From positions 1,178,001-1,242,000 of the forward strand of contig NZ_CP047045.1 in NCBI RefSeq assembly GCF_009792355.1: a stretch of 64,000 bases of DNA, in the 5' to 3' direction. How positions within the stretch are numbered: the stretch's first letter is position 1; each line of letters starts with the position of its first letter. Below are positions 1 to 7,282 of the stretch, piece after piece. Origin of the DNA: Terricaulis silvestris (lineage in GTDB: Bacteria; Pseudomonadota; Alphaproteobacteria; Caulobacterales; Aquidulcibacteraceae). The position numbers and the translations under genes are program-made. A model generated the notes under the pieces. The model saw only the letters and a program-made list of their open reading frames with translations, ran no database searches and was not told where the DNA came from.

Positions 1-19
1 CGTTCGCCAAAACGTTCAT
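1..19 (-). CDS. possible 5' end of a gene cut by the window edge (rpoH by synteny)
   Basis: An ATG on the minus strand at position 19 opens a frame reading MNVLAN before the window ends. It lies about 94 bases downstream of the rluD stop on the same strand. In many alphaproteobacteria the gene after rluD is rpoH, the heat-shock sigma factor, so that is the best guess. Six codons carry no diagnostic residues, and the real start could be elsewhere. This is a pointer for the neighbouring sequence rather than a firm gene call. Confidence 0.2.
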
Positions 20-112
20 CAGAGTACCGCCCGAGAAAAATAACCGCGCGATCTTTCTAGGGTCGTTCACTGCGTCGCGGCAGGTGCCTGTTGCATGTTC
101 CCACAGTGAAAC

Positions 113-1159
113 TCAGAGCTTCCGGAGTACGCCGATCAGGGCTTCCATGTCGGTCGGCAGCGCGCTTTCGAAGCGCATCTCTTCTCCGGTTACCGGATGC
201 TTGAAGCCGAGTACGGCGGCGTGCAGCGCTTGGCGCGGAAAGGCGGCGACCGCGGTCGCAGCTTCGTCGGTGTGCTGGCCTTCGGCTTTGAACGCGCGCT
301 GCTTGCCGTAGAGCGGATCGCCGACGAGTGGCGCGCCGAGATGGGTGAGGTGCGCGCGGATTTGGTGCGTGCGTCCGGTGTGAAGGCGGCATTCCAGCAA
401 CGCCGCCGCAGGGCGGCCCGCGCTTGCGCCGGCTTGTTGGCCGAAGCTTTCGACGGTCCAGTAATCGGTGATCGCGTTTTTGCCGGCTTCCGTGTTTGGA
501 TCGCGCGCGACCACGTATTTTCGACGATCTTCGCCAGAGCGGACGAGGCGGTTCTCGATCCGCGCTGCGCGCTCTTTCGGTGCGCCGCGTGTGACCGCGT
601 AATAGACGCGCTCGAGATTGTGCTTGGCGAAGAGCTTGGCGAGGCCTTGGTGCGCGCGGTCGTGTTTGGCGACGACGACGAGTCCGGTGGTGTCTTTGTC
701 GATGCGATGCACGATGCCGGGGCGCGCAACGCCGCCGATGCCAGAAAGTGAATCGCCGCAGTGCGCGAGCAGGGCGTTCACGAGCGTGCCGCGCATCGAG
801 CCGGGTGCGGGATGCATCGCCATGCCGGAGGCTTTGTCGATGACGATGAGGTCGGCGTCTTCGTAGACGACGGTGATGGGCAGCGTTTCCGGTTGCGGCG
901 CAGCAGGTTCGGGCGGCGGTAGAATGAGCGCATAGCGTGCGCCGGCGCGCGGCTTATCCTTGGCGTGCGTTACCGGCGCGCCATCGACACTCAGCTTTCC
1001 CGCGCCGATCAAGCCTTGCACCCGCGACCGCGACAGGTCCGGCCAGAGCTGCGCCAGCCATACGTCCACGCGATCGCCGGCGCCATCTGGCGCGACGGCC
1101 GTGCGGGTTTCGCCGGGCTCCTCGCTATCCTGATCCTCATGCGACATGTGGCTCTGCAT
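113..1159 (-). CDS. rluD: RluD-family 23S rRNA pseudouridine synthase
   Basis: This 348-residue protein isomerises uridines to pseudouridine in large-subunit rRNA. The N-terminal part (about residues 25-75) is an S4-like RNA-binding domain (VDVWLAQLWPDLSRSRVQ). The catalytic domain shows the RluA/RluD motif I GIVHRIDKDTTGLVVVAK around residue 150, whose Asp is the nucleophile, then the conserved LLECRLHTGRTHQIRAHL and GDPLYGK motifs. The length is normal. An alternative start is the ATG at 1147, which would drop four residues. It is divergent from the phosphatase gene, with 70 bases between the starts. RluD rather than RluA/RluC is inferred from the S4 domain and the likely rpoH neighbour. 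Confidence 0.93.
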   Translation of the reverse strand: MQSHMSHEDQDSEEPGETRTAVAPDGAGDRVDVWLAQLWPDLSRSRVQGLIGAGKLSVDGAPVTHAKDKPRAGARYALILPPPEPAAPQPETLPITVVYEDADLIVIDKASGMAMHPAPGSMRGTLVNALLAHCGDSLSGIGGVARPGIVHRIDKDTTGLVVVAKHDRAHQGLAKLFAKHNLERVYYAVTRGAPKERAARIENRLVRSGEDRRKYVVARDPNTEAGKNAITDYWTVESFGQQAGASAGRPAAALLECRLHTGRTHQIRAHLTHLGAPLVGDPLYGKQRAFKAEGQHTDEAATAVAAFPRQALHAAVLGFKHPVTGEEMRFESALPTDMEALIGVLRKL

Positions 1160-1229
1160 ACCGGCTTGCGCGCGTCTGGCTAGGCATCATAGTGCGGCGC
1201 GGGAGCGAAACGCCGTGGGGAATCTCAGA

Positions 1230-3077
1230 ATGAGCAAACGTGGTTTCACGCGCCGCGGGGCGCTTGTTGTCGCTGCGGGCGCGGCGGCATGTTCGCAGAG
1301 TATCGAGACGCCGGCGTATGAGGGCGTTGTCGCTTTCAACCACGGCGTGGCCTCCGGCGATCCCAAGCATGATCGCGTGGTGATCTGGACGCGTGTATCG
1401 CCGGAGCAAACAGGACCGGTGCCGGTGCGCTGGATCGTCGCGCGCAATCGTGAACTCACCGACGTTGTGAAAACCGGCGTGGTCGAAACGAGCGAAGCGC
1501 GGGATTACACGGTGAAGGCCGATGTCACGGGCCTCCGCGCCGGCGCGCCGTACTTTTATGGCTTCCGCGCTGGCGCTGCGGAGAGCGCGATCGGCAAGAC
1601 CAAGACGCTGCATCGCGGGCGCACGCAGCAGGTGAAGTTCGGCGTGGTGTCGTGCGCGTCGTACTCGCACGGCTTCTTCAATGCGTACGAAGCGCTGTCG
1701 CAGCAAAACGATTTGGACGTCATCGTCCACCTTGGCGATTACATCTACGAATACGGCTTGTCCGGCTATGGCGGCGACACAGCGCTGCAATTGGGGCGCG
1801 TGCCGCAGCCGGAAGTGGAGTGCATCCGCGTCGAGGATTATCGCGCGCGGCATGCGCAGTACAAAACCGAACCGGAATTGCAGGCGGCGCATGCGATCGC
1901 GCCTTGGATCACAGTTTGGGACGATCACGAGATCGCCAACGATACGTTCTCGACCGGCGCAGAGAACCATCAGTCGACCGAGGGCGAATTCGCAAACCGC
2001 AAGCGTGCGGCGCTGCAGGCGTATTACGAATGGATGCCGATCCGCGAACCGGAACCGGGCCGCGCGTTCGAGGCGATCAACCGCTCGTTCGAGTTCGGCG
2101 ATCTGGCGACTTTGATTATGGTCGAGACGCGGTTGCTGGCGCGGACGCAACAGCTGGACTACGCGCAAACGCTGCCAATCAAGATGCAGCGCTGGAATGT
2201 CGCCAATCCCGCTGCGCCGGTGGCGTTGCGCGATCACGAAGCGGATACGCCCGCGATGCAGCGATTGCCGGCGATTTACGAGGAAGTCGGCACGGAGTTG
2301 CGTCCGGTGCTGGATTGGCGGCGTGCGCAAGGCTTGGTGGCGCGGGGGCAGAATTTGCCGGCGGGCTTTCACCTCGCGCCGGATGTCGATGCGATCAACG
2401 CGCTGTTGAGTGCGCCGGATCGTCAGCTGATGGGCGAGACCCAAGAGCAGTGGCTTGCGGGTGAGCTGGCGCGTTCGAAGCAAAGTGGTGCGGCGTGGCA
2501 AGTGCTGGGCAATCAGGTGCTGATGGCGAAGGTCGATGCGCCGGATCTCTCCGCGACGCCTGCGCCTCTTGCTGCGGCGCTCGAGCGGTTGCGTCCCGGC
2601 GTGACGCAGTTGCTGAAGCTGACCAAGTTTCCGTTTCCGTTGAACACGGATGCTTGGGATGGTTATCCGGCGGCGCGGGCGCGTGTGTTGGCGTCGTTGC
2701 GCGCGGCGGCTGGCAATGCGTTGGTGCTGACGGGGGATACGCATACGGCGTGGGCGAATGAGATCGATGATGGGCAAGGCCGTGTTGCGGTTGAGCTAGG
2801 CACAACTTCTATCACGTCGCCGAGTGATGCGGATTACTTTGCGCCGTTTGGGATCGATTTCGCTGCCGGCGTGATGGCGCGCAATTCTCAGGTGAAGTGG
2901 AATGATCCGCTGCACCGTGGGTTTCTGCTGCTGACGCTGACGCGCGAGCAGGCAACGGCGGAGTTCTTCACGGTGTCGAGCATTCTGGCCAAGCAATACG
3001 AGGTGGCGCGCGAGGCGGCGTTTACGATTGCTGCCGATGCAGGGCCGGGCGTCGGCGCGATCGTGGCAGTGACTTAA
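1230..3077 (+). CDS. PhoD-like alkaline phosphatase, TAT-exported lipoprotein
   Basis: A 615-residue phosphodiesterase/alkaline phosphatase of the PhoD family. The ATG at 1230 was chosen over an upstream ATG at 1146 because it puts a twin-arginine signal (MSKRGFTRRGALVVAAGAAA) and a lipobox Cys right at the N terminus. The PhoD N-terminal domain follows (GVASGDPKHDRVVIWTRVSP). The metallophosphatase core shows HLGDYIYEYG near residue 167, WDDHEIANDTF near 230 and TGDTHTAWANEI near 500, which are the metal ligands of the family. The likely role is release of phosphate from phosphoesters outside the inner membrane. It is longer than Bacillus PhoD because of an extended segment before the last motif. 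No Pho box was recognised. Confidence 0.9.
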   Translation: MSKRGFTRRGALVVAAGAAACSQSIETPAYEGVVAFNHGVASGDPKHDRVVIWTRVSPEQTGPVPVRWIVARNRELTDVVKTGVVETSEARDYTVKADVTGLRAGAPYFYGFRAGAAESAIGKTKTLHRGRTQQVKFGVVSCASYSHGFFNAYEALSQQNDLDVIVHLGDYIYEYGLSGYGGDTALQLGRVPQPEVECIRVEDYRARHAQYKTEPELQAAHAIAPWITVWDDHEIANDTFSTGAENHQSTEGEFANRKRAALQAYYEWMPIREPEPGRAFEAINRSFEFGDLATLIMVETRLLARTQQLDYAQTLPIKMQRWNVANPAAPVALRDHEADTPAMQRLPAIYEEVGTELRPVLDWRRAQGLVARGQNLPAGFHLAPDVDAINALLSAPDRQLMGETQEQWLAGELARSKQSGAAWQVLGNQVLMAKVDAPDLSATPAPLAAALERLRPGVTQLLKLTKFPFPLNTDAWDGYPAARARVLASLRAAAGNALVLTGDTHTAWANEIDDGQGRVAVELGTTSITSPSDADYFAPFGIDFAAGVMARNSQVKWNDPLHRGFLLLTLTREQATAEFFTVSSILAKQYEVAREAAFTIAADAGPGVGAIVAVT

Positions 3078-3259
3078 GCGGCTTCGTTGAATTGTTGCGC
3101 ATGGTGAACGATATCGCGCGGCGTGATGGGTTCGCCGGCGTGGACGGAGCGCATCAGCATCGTGTGCACGAACAGGTTCGACGCGTTTAGATCACGGCCG
3201 GAGTGCTGGGCGTAGGAGCGGAGCGCGTCGGCCAGGGAGAGGAATTGCTCTGCGGTCAT
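3074..3259 (-). CDS. small hypothetical protein (61 aa)
   Basis: A 61-residue soluble, helix-rich protein starting MTAEQFLSLADALRSYAQHS and ending QQFNEAA. It is convergent with the phosphatase gene and overlaps its last four bases, a packing seen repeatedly in this window, which favours a real gene. No signal peptide, membrane segment or known motif is visible. The family is not recognised. It could be an adaptor or regulator, but nothing in the sequence says so. Confidence 0.55.
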   Translation of the reverse strand: MTAEQFLSLADALRSYAQHSGRDLNASNLFVHTMLMRSVHAGEPITPRDIVHHAQQFNEAA

Positions 3260-3321
3260 AGCGCGACGTGTGCTGAGAGTCGGCGACAGCTTCGTGACTC
3301 CGGCGTGACACGATTGTGGCT

Positions 3322-4425
3322 CTAGGTTTTTTCATCTCCCAGGCGATTTGAGGCGATCGTGCGCTTGCCCATGAAGGCTTCGAGTTCGGGCGAGTGCTTG
3401 CCGGTCAGCCATTCTTCCGCGAGTTCGCCGAATACTGGCGCGTATTTGAAGCCGTGGCCGGAGCAAGCTGAAAAGAGCAACACGCGCTCGTTGGCGCTAC
3501 TTTGCGCGATGAGGAAATTTTCATCCGGCGTGACGGTGTAAAGGCAGCGCGACATGCGCACGGGGCGTGGGTCGTGCTTGGGCAGGAAGAGCGCGGCTTG
3601 CTGGCTTAACATCGCGGCGTCTTCGTCATCGGGTTCGCGGACGTCGTTGGGTTCGGTTGAGCCGCCGACGGCGTGGAGGCCGAGTTTGTAGAGGCCGCGC
3701 GGGGCGGACATGCCGTAGACGCCGACGTCGTTGTCACAGCAGATCACCGGCAGCATGCGCGGCGCTTCCGTCTTGAACCACGCCAGGATGCGGCGCTTGA
3801 CGGCGAGGCGGCCGGCGAATTCGGGCAGCAAGGTCGGCGCCCAAGCGCCGGCGGCGACGATGACGGCGTCGAAGGCGCGTTCTGCGCCGTTGATTTTAAG
3901 CGTCGTACTTTCGATCGGCGCTTCGATCTTGGCGCCGTGGAAGAGCTTGGCGCCCCAGCGTTGGACTTGGCGCGTGAGGAACGAACGTGTGGCGTCGGCG
4001 GCGATGACGCCGGCGTCTTCTTGGCGGAAGACGTCCCATTCGTAGGGCATGGCGATGTAGCCGCGGGTGATGACGTGGATAGCGTCGCCGCGCAGTGCGG
4101 CGACTGGCGTGGTGCTCATCGCTTTGCACGCGGCGACGAAGGGTGAATCTTGCGGGCCAGCCATTAGTGCGCCGGTCCATTCGATCAGCGGCTTGCCGGC
4201 GAGGCCTTCCCAGATGCGCCACAAGGGCAGAGCGCGCTTGGCGAGGCGGGCGTAGATCTCGCCTTCTCCGGGCGACATGCGCATGATGCGGGTGTCGCCG
4301 TGCGATGAGCCTTCGGTGTTCATCGGTTCGAACTGCTCGAAGCCCGAGACATCGTGGCCCGCTAGCGCCAGCCGCGCGCAGATGCTCAAGCCGGCAATGC
4401 CCAATCCGACGACGGCGATACGCAA
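3322..4425 (-). CDS. FAD-dependent amine oxidase, sarcosine oxidase / N-methyltryptophan oxidase type
   Basis: A monomeric sarcosine-oxidase-type flavoenzyme of about 367 residues that would oxidise a secondary amine or N-methyl amino acid to imine plus hydrogen peroxide. The FAD-binding GxGxxG lies at the very N terminus (IAVVGLGIAGLSICARLA). The segment RCLYTVTPDENFLI matches the place of the covalent-FAD Cys in this family, and SACSGHGFKYAP is the conserved C-terminal FAD loop. The start is uncertain: an ATG at 4569 would add a non-conserved tail and run into the next gene, so a TTG at 4425, six bases after GAGG, is preferred (a second TTG is at 4431). The substrate cannot be read from the sequence. 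It lies 70 bases downstream of, and on the same strand as, the rhodanese-ChrB gene. Confidence 0.85.
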   Translation of the reverse strand: MRIAVVGLGIAGLSICARLALAGHDVSGFEQFEPMNTEGSSHGDTRIMRMSPGEGEIYARLAKRALPLWRIWEGLAGKPLIEWTGALMAGPQDSPFVAACKAMSTTPVAALRGDAIHVITRGYIAMPYEWDVFRQEDAGVIAADATRSFLTRQVQRWGAKLFHGAKIEAPIESTTLKINGAERAFDAVIVAAGAWAPTLLPEFAGRLAVKRRILAWFKTEAPRMLPVICCDNDVGVYGMSAPRGLYKLGLHAVGGSTEPNDVREPDDEDAAMLSQQAALFLPKHDPRPVRMSRCLYTVTPDENFLIAQSSANERVLLFSACSGHGFKYAPVFGELAEEWLTGKHSPELEAFMGKRTIASNRLGDEKT

Positions 4426-4495
4426 CGGCAACCTCGATCTGGCTGTCCTTAGCGGCGATTCCAGCCTCTGTCGCCGTTGCGTATAGCACGCGCGG

Positions 4496-5311
4496 CTAGC
4501 CCTTCTTGGGTCCAGGCCAATCATGGCTCTCATCGACGGCGTCGCGCTGCCAACGATAAAAAGCGTCATAGATCAACATGCCGGCATCGAGTTGGGCGAG
4601 ATCGTCGCGGAACATTCGCGACAGCCCCAACGACGCGGCGAGGAGGCCGGCCGATTGCGGCGCGAGATCGAGCCTTGCGGTGTCGGCGCCGCGCACGATC
4701 AACGCCAGCGCATCGAGCGCCGGGGATTTCAGGCCGAATTCCTGCAGCATCACGTCGAAGGTGCAGAGTTCGCCGCGATGGCTCCAGAACACGCCGTCGA
4801 TATCGAAGGCCGCGCCGCCATAGCGCTCGGCGACTTCGAGGACCTCCGATTGTGCAACGAACAAGATGACGGCGTCGGGATCGACGAAGCGGCGAATGAG
4901 CCACGGGCAGGCGATGCGATCGACCTTGGGCCGGGCGCGTGTGACCCAGACGGTGTGACCTGCGGCGTCGCGCTTGGGCAGGCTGTCGGGGTTGACGAGC
5001 AAGCCGCCGCCGTCGCGCCATGCTTCGAAACCGCCGTCGAGAATTTCGGCCTCGATGCCTTCGGCGCGGAGCCAGGCTGCCGCGCCTTGGCTGCGCGAGC
5101 CGCCGCGTTGGCACACGACGACGACGTGTTTGCCGCGCAGTTCGTGTGCCCATGCCGCAACGGCGGTGGCGTCGCGCTGGCGCGACGCCGGCAGCAAGCG
5201 GCTGTCGGCGGCCGCGTCCGGCGGTTTGCGCACGTCGACGATGAGCGGCGCGCCGGGCACGCCGATCAGGCGTGTGAGCTGGGATACGTTGATAGATGTT
5301 GTCGATGGCAT
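4496..5311 (-). CDS. rhodanese domain fused to ChrB-like chromate-resistance domain
   Basis: A 271-residue two-domain protein. Residues 1-95 are a rhodanese domain (VDVRKPPDAAADSRL, then VVVVCQRGGSRSQGAAAWL with the active-site Cys). The rest matches the C-terminal domain of chromate-resistance protein ChrB (RPKVDRIACPWLIRRFVDP, then FDIDGVFWSHRGELCTFDVM). In chromate operons the ChrB C-terminal domain accompanies ChrA, but no ChrA lies here, so a role in chromate sensing or in sulfur/oxyanion handling is inference. The ATG at 5311 has AAGGG nine bases upstream; an ATG at 5320 is the alternative. It is divergent from the DUF817 gene, with about 150 bases of shared upstream DNA. Confidence 0.83.
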   Translation of the reverse strand: MPSTTSINVSQLTRLIGVPGAPLIVDVRKPPDAAADSRLLPASRQRDATAVAAWAHELRGKHVVVVCQRGGSRSQGAAAWLRAEGIEAEILDGGFEAWRDGGGLLVNPDSLPKRDAAGHTVWVTRARPKVDRIACPWLIRRFVDPDAVILFVAQSEVLEVAERYGGAAFDIDGVFWSHRGELCTFDVMLQEFGLKSPALDALALIVRGADTARLDLAPQSAGLLAASLGLSRMFRDDLAQLDAGMLIYDAFYRWQRDAVDESHDWPGPKKG

Positions 5312-5464
5312 TGCGTCCATCCCTTGCTGAGGGTTGCTGTTGGACGCGATTTTAGGCTGTCGCCTCACGGGGCAATCGCGGCGCCCCTTAGATCGGATGA
5401 CACCACCGCGCGCGCCGCACGTCAAGCATGACGAGATCGACGGCTTGTGGTGAGGTCCGCCCGC

Positions 5465-6385
5465 ATGAGTCTGAAGGACAAGATCAAGGCGCAGGTCGCC
5501 GTGTTCGATGCTTGGGCGCGGCCGTGGGCGGACAAGTCCAAGCTGCGTGGCTGGGCTTATGAGTTCCTGCTGTTTGGGCTGAAGCAGGCTTGGGCGTGCC
5601 TGTTTGGCGGGCTGATGCTGGCGTTGTTGGTCGGTACGCATTTGTTCTGGCCGGAGAACGCGCCGATCGCGCGGTATGATTTTCTGGTGCTGGCTTCGGT
5701 TGCGATCCAGGGCGCGCTGTTGGCGACCAAGCTGGAGCGGTGGGACGAAGCTGTCGTCATTCTGATCTTTCACGTCGTCGGCACCATCATGGAAATCTTC
5801 AAGACGGCGCATGGGTCTTGGATCTATCCAGAAGAGAGCGTGCTGCGCATCGGCGGCGTGCCGTTGTTCTCTGGGTTCATGTATGCGTGCGTCGGCTCGT
5901 ATGTGGCGCGGGCGATGCGGTTGTTTGAGATCAAGTTCGTCGGCTATCCGCCGTTGTGGACGACTTGGGTTCTGGCGCTTCTCGCGTACGTGAACTTTTT
6001 CACCCACCACTACATCATCGATATCCGGCTTGGGCTGTTTGCGTTTTCGGCGTTGATCTTTTGGCGGACGTGGTTCGTGTTCACGCCGGATAAGAAGCCG
6101 CGCTTCATGCCGATGCTGGTGGGCTTGTTGCTGGTGTCGCTGTTCATCTGGTTTGCGGAAAACCTTGGCACGTTCGCGGCGGCTTGGGTTTATCCGAGCC
6201 AGCAGGATGGCTGGCATGTCGTGCCGATCGAGAAGATGGGCGCTTGGTATTTGCTGATGTTACTGAGCTTTGTGCTGGTGACGCTGGTGCATAAGCCGGA
6301 GGCGTTTGAGCGCGCGGATTCGTCCGCCACCGGCGAGACGCCGGCGGTCCAAAATGGAGGGCGGAGACGCGAGGAAAGCGCCTAG
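5465..6385 (+). CDS. DUF817 family integral membrane protein
   Basis: A 306-residue protein with about eight hydrophobic segments beginning near residue 27 (AWACLFGGLMLALLVGTHLF) and a polar, charged C-terminal tail. The motifs GTIMEIFKTAHGSWIYPE and WFAENLGTFAAAWVYP are the signature acidic/aromatic stretches of the DUF817 family. The function of the family is not established. The ATG at 5465 is preferred to a GTG at 5447 because only the former is preceded by a spaced TGAGG. A hairpin at 6400-6419 (arms GCGCTGAAT/ATTCAGCGC) follows 15 bases after the stop and may help end the transcript. Confidence 0.85.
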   Translation: MSLKDKIKAQVAVFDAWARPWADKSKLRGWAYEFLLFGLKQAWACLFGGLMLALLVGTHLFWPENAPIARYDFLVLASVAIQGALLATKLERWDEAVVILIFHVVGTIMEIFKTAHGSWIYPEESVLRIGGVPLFSGFMYACVGSYVARAMRLFEIKFVGYPPLWTTWVLALLAYVNFFTHHYIIDIRLGLFAFSALIFWRTWFVFTPDKKPRFMPMLVGLLLVSLFIWFAENLGTFAAAWVYPSQQDGWHVVPIEKMGAWYLLMLLSFVLVTLVHKPEAFERADSSATGETPAVQNGGRRREESA

Positions 6386-6770
6386 ATTAGTTCTTTAGTG
6401 CGCTGAATGGATTCAGCGCCGACGCTTCGCTCGCGTCTCCGATGATCTGCTGCGCCGGCTCCGCGCAAGGAGGTCTTTCACTCCTCTGGTCAGTGCGCCG
6501 GTGGCGTGCGGGTTTGTGCTGTTCGCACAAGGCCCCGGTCTCGCTCCTCGCGGTTTCTATCCCGCGGGCTTCTGCTGTTGATGCGATACGCTGGACTTAA
6601 GAGGCTCGTTTTCGCCCTCTGGGCCGTGGCGCCTTCTCCGGTCGCTTGGAGAAGCATCAGAGCATCACGCTCGATCACCTCGCTTCGCGTTGGTTGAACA
6701 GAGGATCCAACTGCCCTCCATGCGAAAGCGATGGGGGATTGTAGCGCGGTGTGCGGGCGGTCGGATTGAA
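6386..6770. other. 385-bp gap with several hairpins, no gene recognised
   Basis: No convincing open frame spans this gap. It holds several stable inverted repeats: GCGCTGAAT/ATTCAGCGC at 6400-6419, an AGGAG/CTCCT hairpin near 6470-6486, a TTGTGC/GCACAA hairpin near 6514-6530, and CTTCTCC/GGAGAAG near 6631-6655. They could be remnants of repeat elements like the ones that follow, or an unrecognised structured RNA. I could not match it to tmRNA, 6S, RNase P or SRP RNA. Confidence 0.3.
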
Positions 6771-6834
6771 TCCCTTCTCCCCCGCGAGGGGGAGAAGGTG
6801 GCCGAAGGCCGGATGAGGTGGGCGAGCCTCAGAA
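6771..6834 (+). repeat. left inverted arm of the DUF559 element
   Basis: The arm starts TCCCTTCTCC and ends GAGCCTCAGAA. Its own strong hairpin (11-bp stem, loop GCGA) is followed by GGCCGAAGGCC. Its reverse complement recurs at 7209-7274 with two one-base insertions. Confidence 0.85.
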
Positions 6835-6842
6835 AACGGCGC

Positions 6843-6848
6843 TATAAT
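6843..6848 (+). promoter_or_regulatory. -10 box (TATAAT) of the DUF559 gene
   Basis: A perfect TATAAT lies inside the element, with its last base 10 bases before the ATG at 6859. Transcription would therefore start at or next to the start codon, giving a leaderless mRNA; no Shine-Dalgarno sequence is present. No good -35 hexamer is visible at the usual distance, where the left arm ends. Confidence 0.5.
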
Positions 6849-6858
6849 CAACGCTGCG

Positions 6859-7203
6859 ATGCGAAACTACGACTCTATTCAGCGGGCTAAACGCAACCGC
6901 AAGGACAGGACCAGTTCGGAGGAAAGGCTCTGGTCAATCCTCCGGAGTGGGCGATATCGCGGCATCAAGTTTCGACGCCAGCATGCGATTGGGCCGTATG
7001 TGGTCGACTTTGCGTGCGTGGCGCGGCGGTTGGTGATTGAGGTCGATGGGCCATCGCACGATGACGAGGAGCAACGCGCGTTCGATGCGCAACGCACAGC
7101 ACTTCTGGAGCGGTCAGGTTGGCGGGTGGCGCGGATACCGAACGCGGCGGTGTTCGATCGTGAGGGCATATTTCTGAGTTTGGATGAGGTGGTGGGGCCT
7201 TAG
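6859..7203 (+). CDS. DUF559 domain protein, predicted restriction-like endonuclease
   Basis: A 114-residue protein that is almost entirely a DUF559 domain, related to very-short-patch-repair endonucleases of the PD-(D/E)XK fold. Visible landmarks are SSEERLWSILR near residue 19, FRRQHAIGPYVVDFACVA near 38 and LVIEVDGPSHDDEEQRAFD near 58; the Glu, Asp and Glu-x-Asp in these are the expected metal-binding and catalytic residues. The biochemical role of the family is not settled. The gene sits alone between inverted REP-like arms with its own -10 box and no Shine-Dalgarno, so a role in moving or maintaining these repeats is a reasonable hypothesis, not shown. Confidence 0.88.
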   Translation: MRNYDSIQRAKRNRKDRTSSEERLWSILRSGRYRGIKFRRQHAIGPYVVDFACVARRLVIEVDGPSHDDEEQRAFDAQRTALLERSGWRVARIPNAAVFDREGIFLSLDEVVGP

Positions 7204-7208
7204 CTTTA

Positions 7209-7274
7209 TTCTGAGGCTCGCCCACCTCATCCGGCCCTTCGGGCCACCTTCTCCCCCTCGCGGGGGAGAAGGGA
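7209..7274 (-). repeat. right inverted arm of the DUF559 element
   Basis: This is the reverse complement of 6771-6834 apart from two extra bases in the small hairpin (GGCCCGAAGGGCC against GGCCGAAGGCC). It ends eight bases before the stop codon of the next, convergent gene, so it may also act as a bidirectional terminator. Confidence 0.85.
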
Positions 7275-7282
7275 GGGCTGCA

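Larger units (their letters stand above)
6771..7274. mobile_element. candidate REP-like element carrying a DUF559 gene between inverted arms
   Basis: Two near-identical arms of 64 and 66 bases (6771-6834 and 7209-7274) are inverted around one small gene at 6859-7203, with only 24 and 5 bases between arm and coding sequence. Each arm contains an 11-bp perfect hairpin (CCTTCTCCCCC/GGGGGAGAAGG) followed by a short GGCC..GGCC hairpin and GGATGAGGTGGGCGAGCCTC. The arms differ only by two single-base indels. This is the architecture of a REP sequence pair around a dedicated nuclease gene, comparable to RAYT/REP units, but the enzyme here is a DUF559 protein and not a Y1 transposase. Mobility is inference; no target-site duplication was identified. 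Confidence 0.6.

Noticed and set aside
1137-2777. 546-codon open frame on the minus strand inside the phosphatase gene
   Set aside because: Arg/His-rich composition typical of an antisense frame in high-GC DNA; the plus strand has clear PhoD motifs through the whole span.
5320-6217. N-terminal extension of the rhodanese-ChrB frame to 573 residues
   Set aside because: The extension is antisense to the DUF817 gene and Arg/His-rich; the conserved protein begins at 5311-5320.
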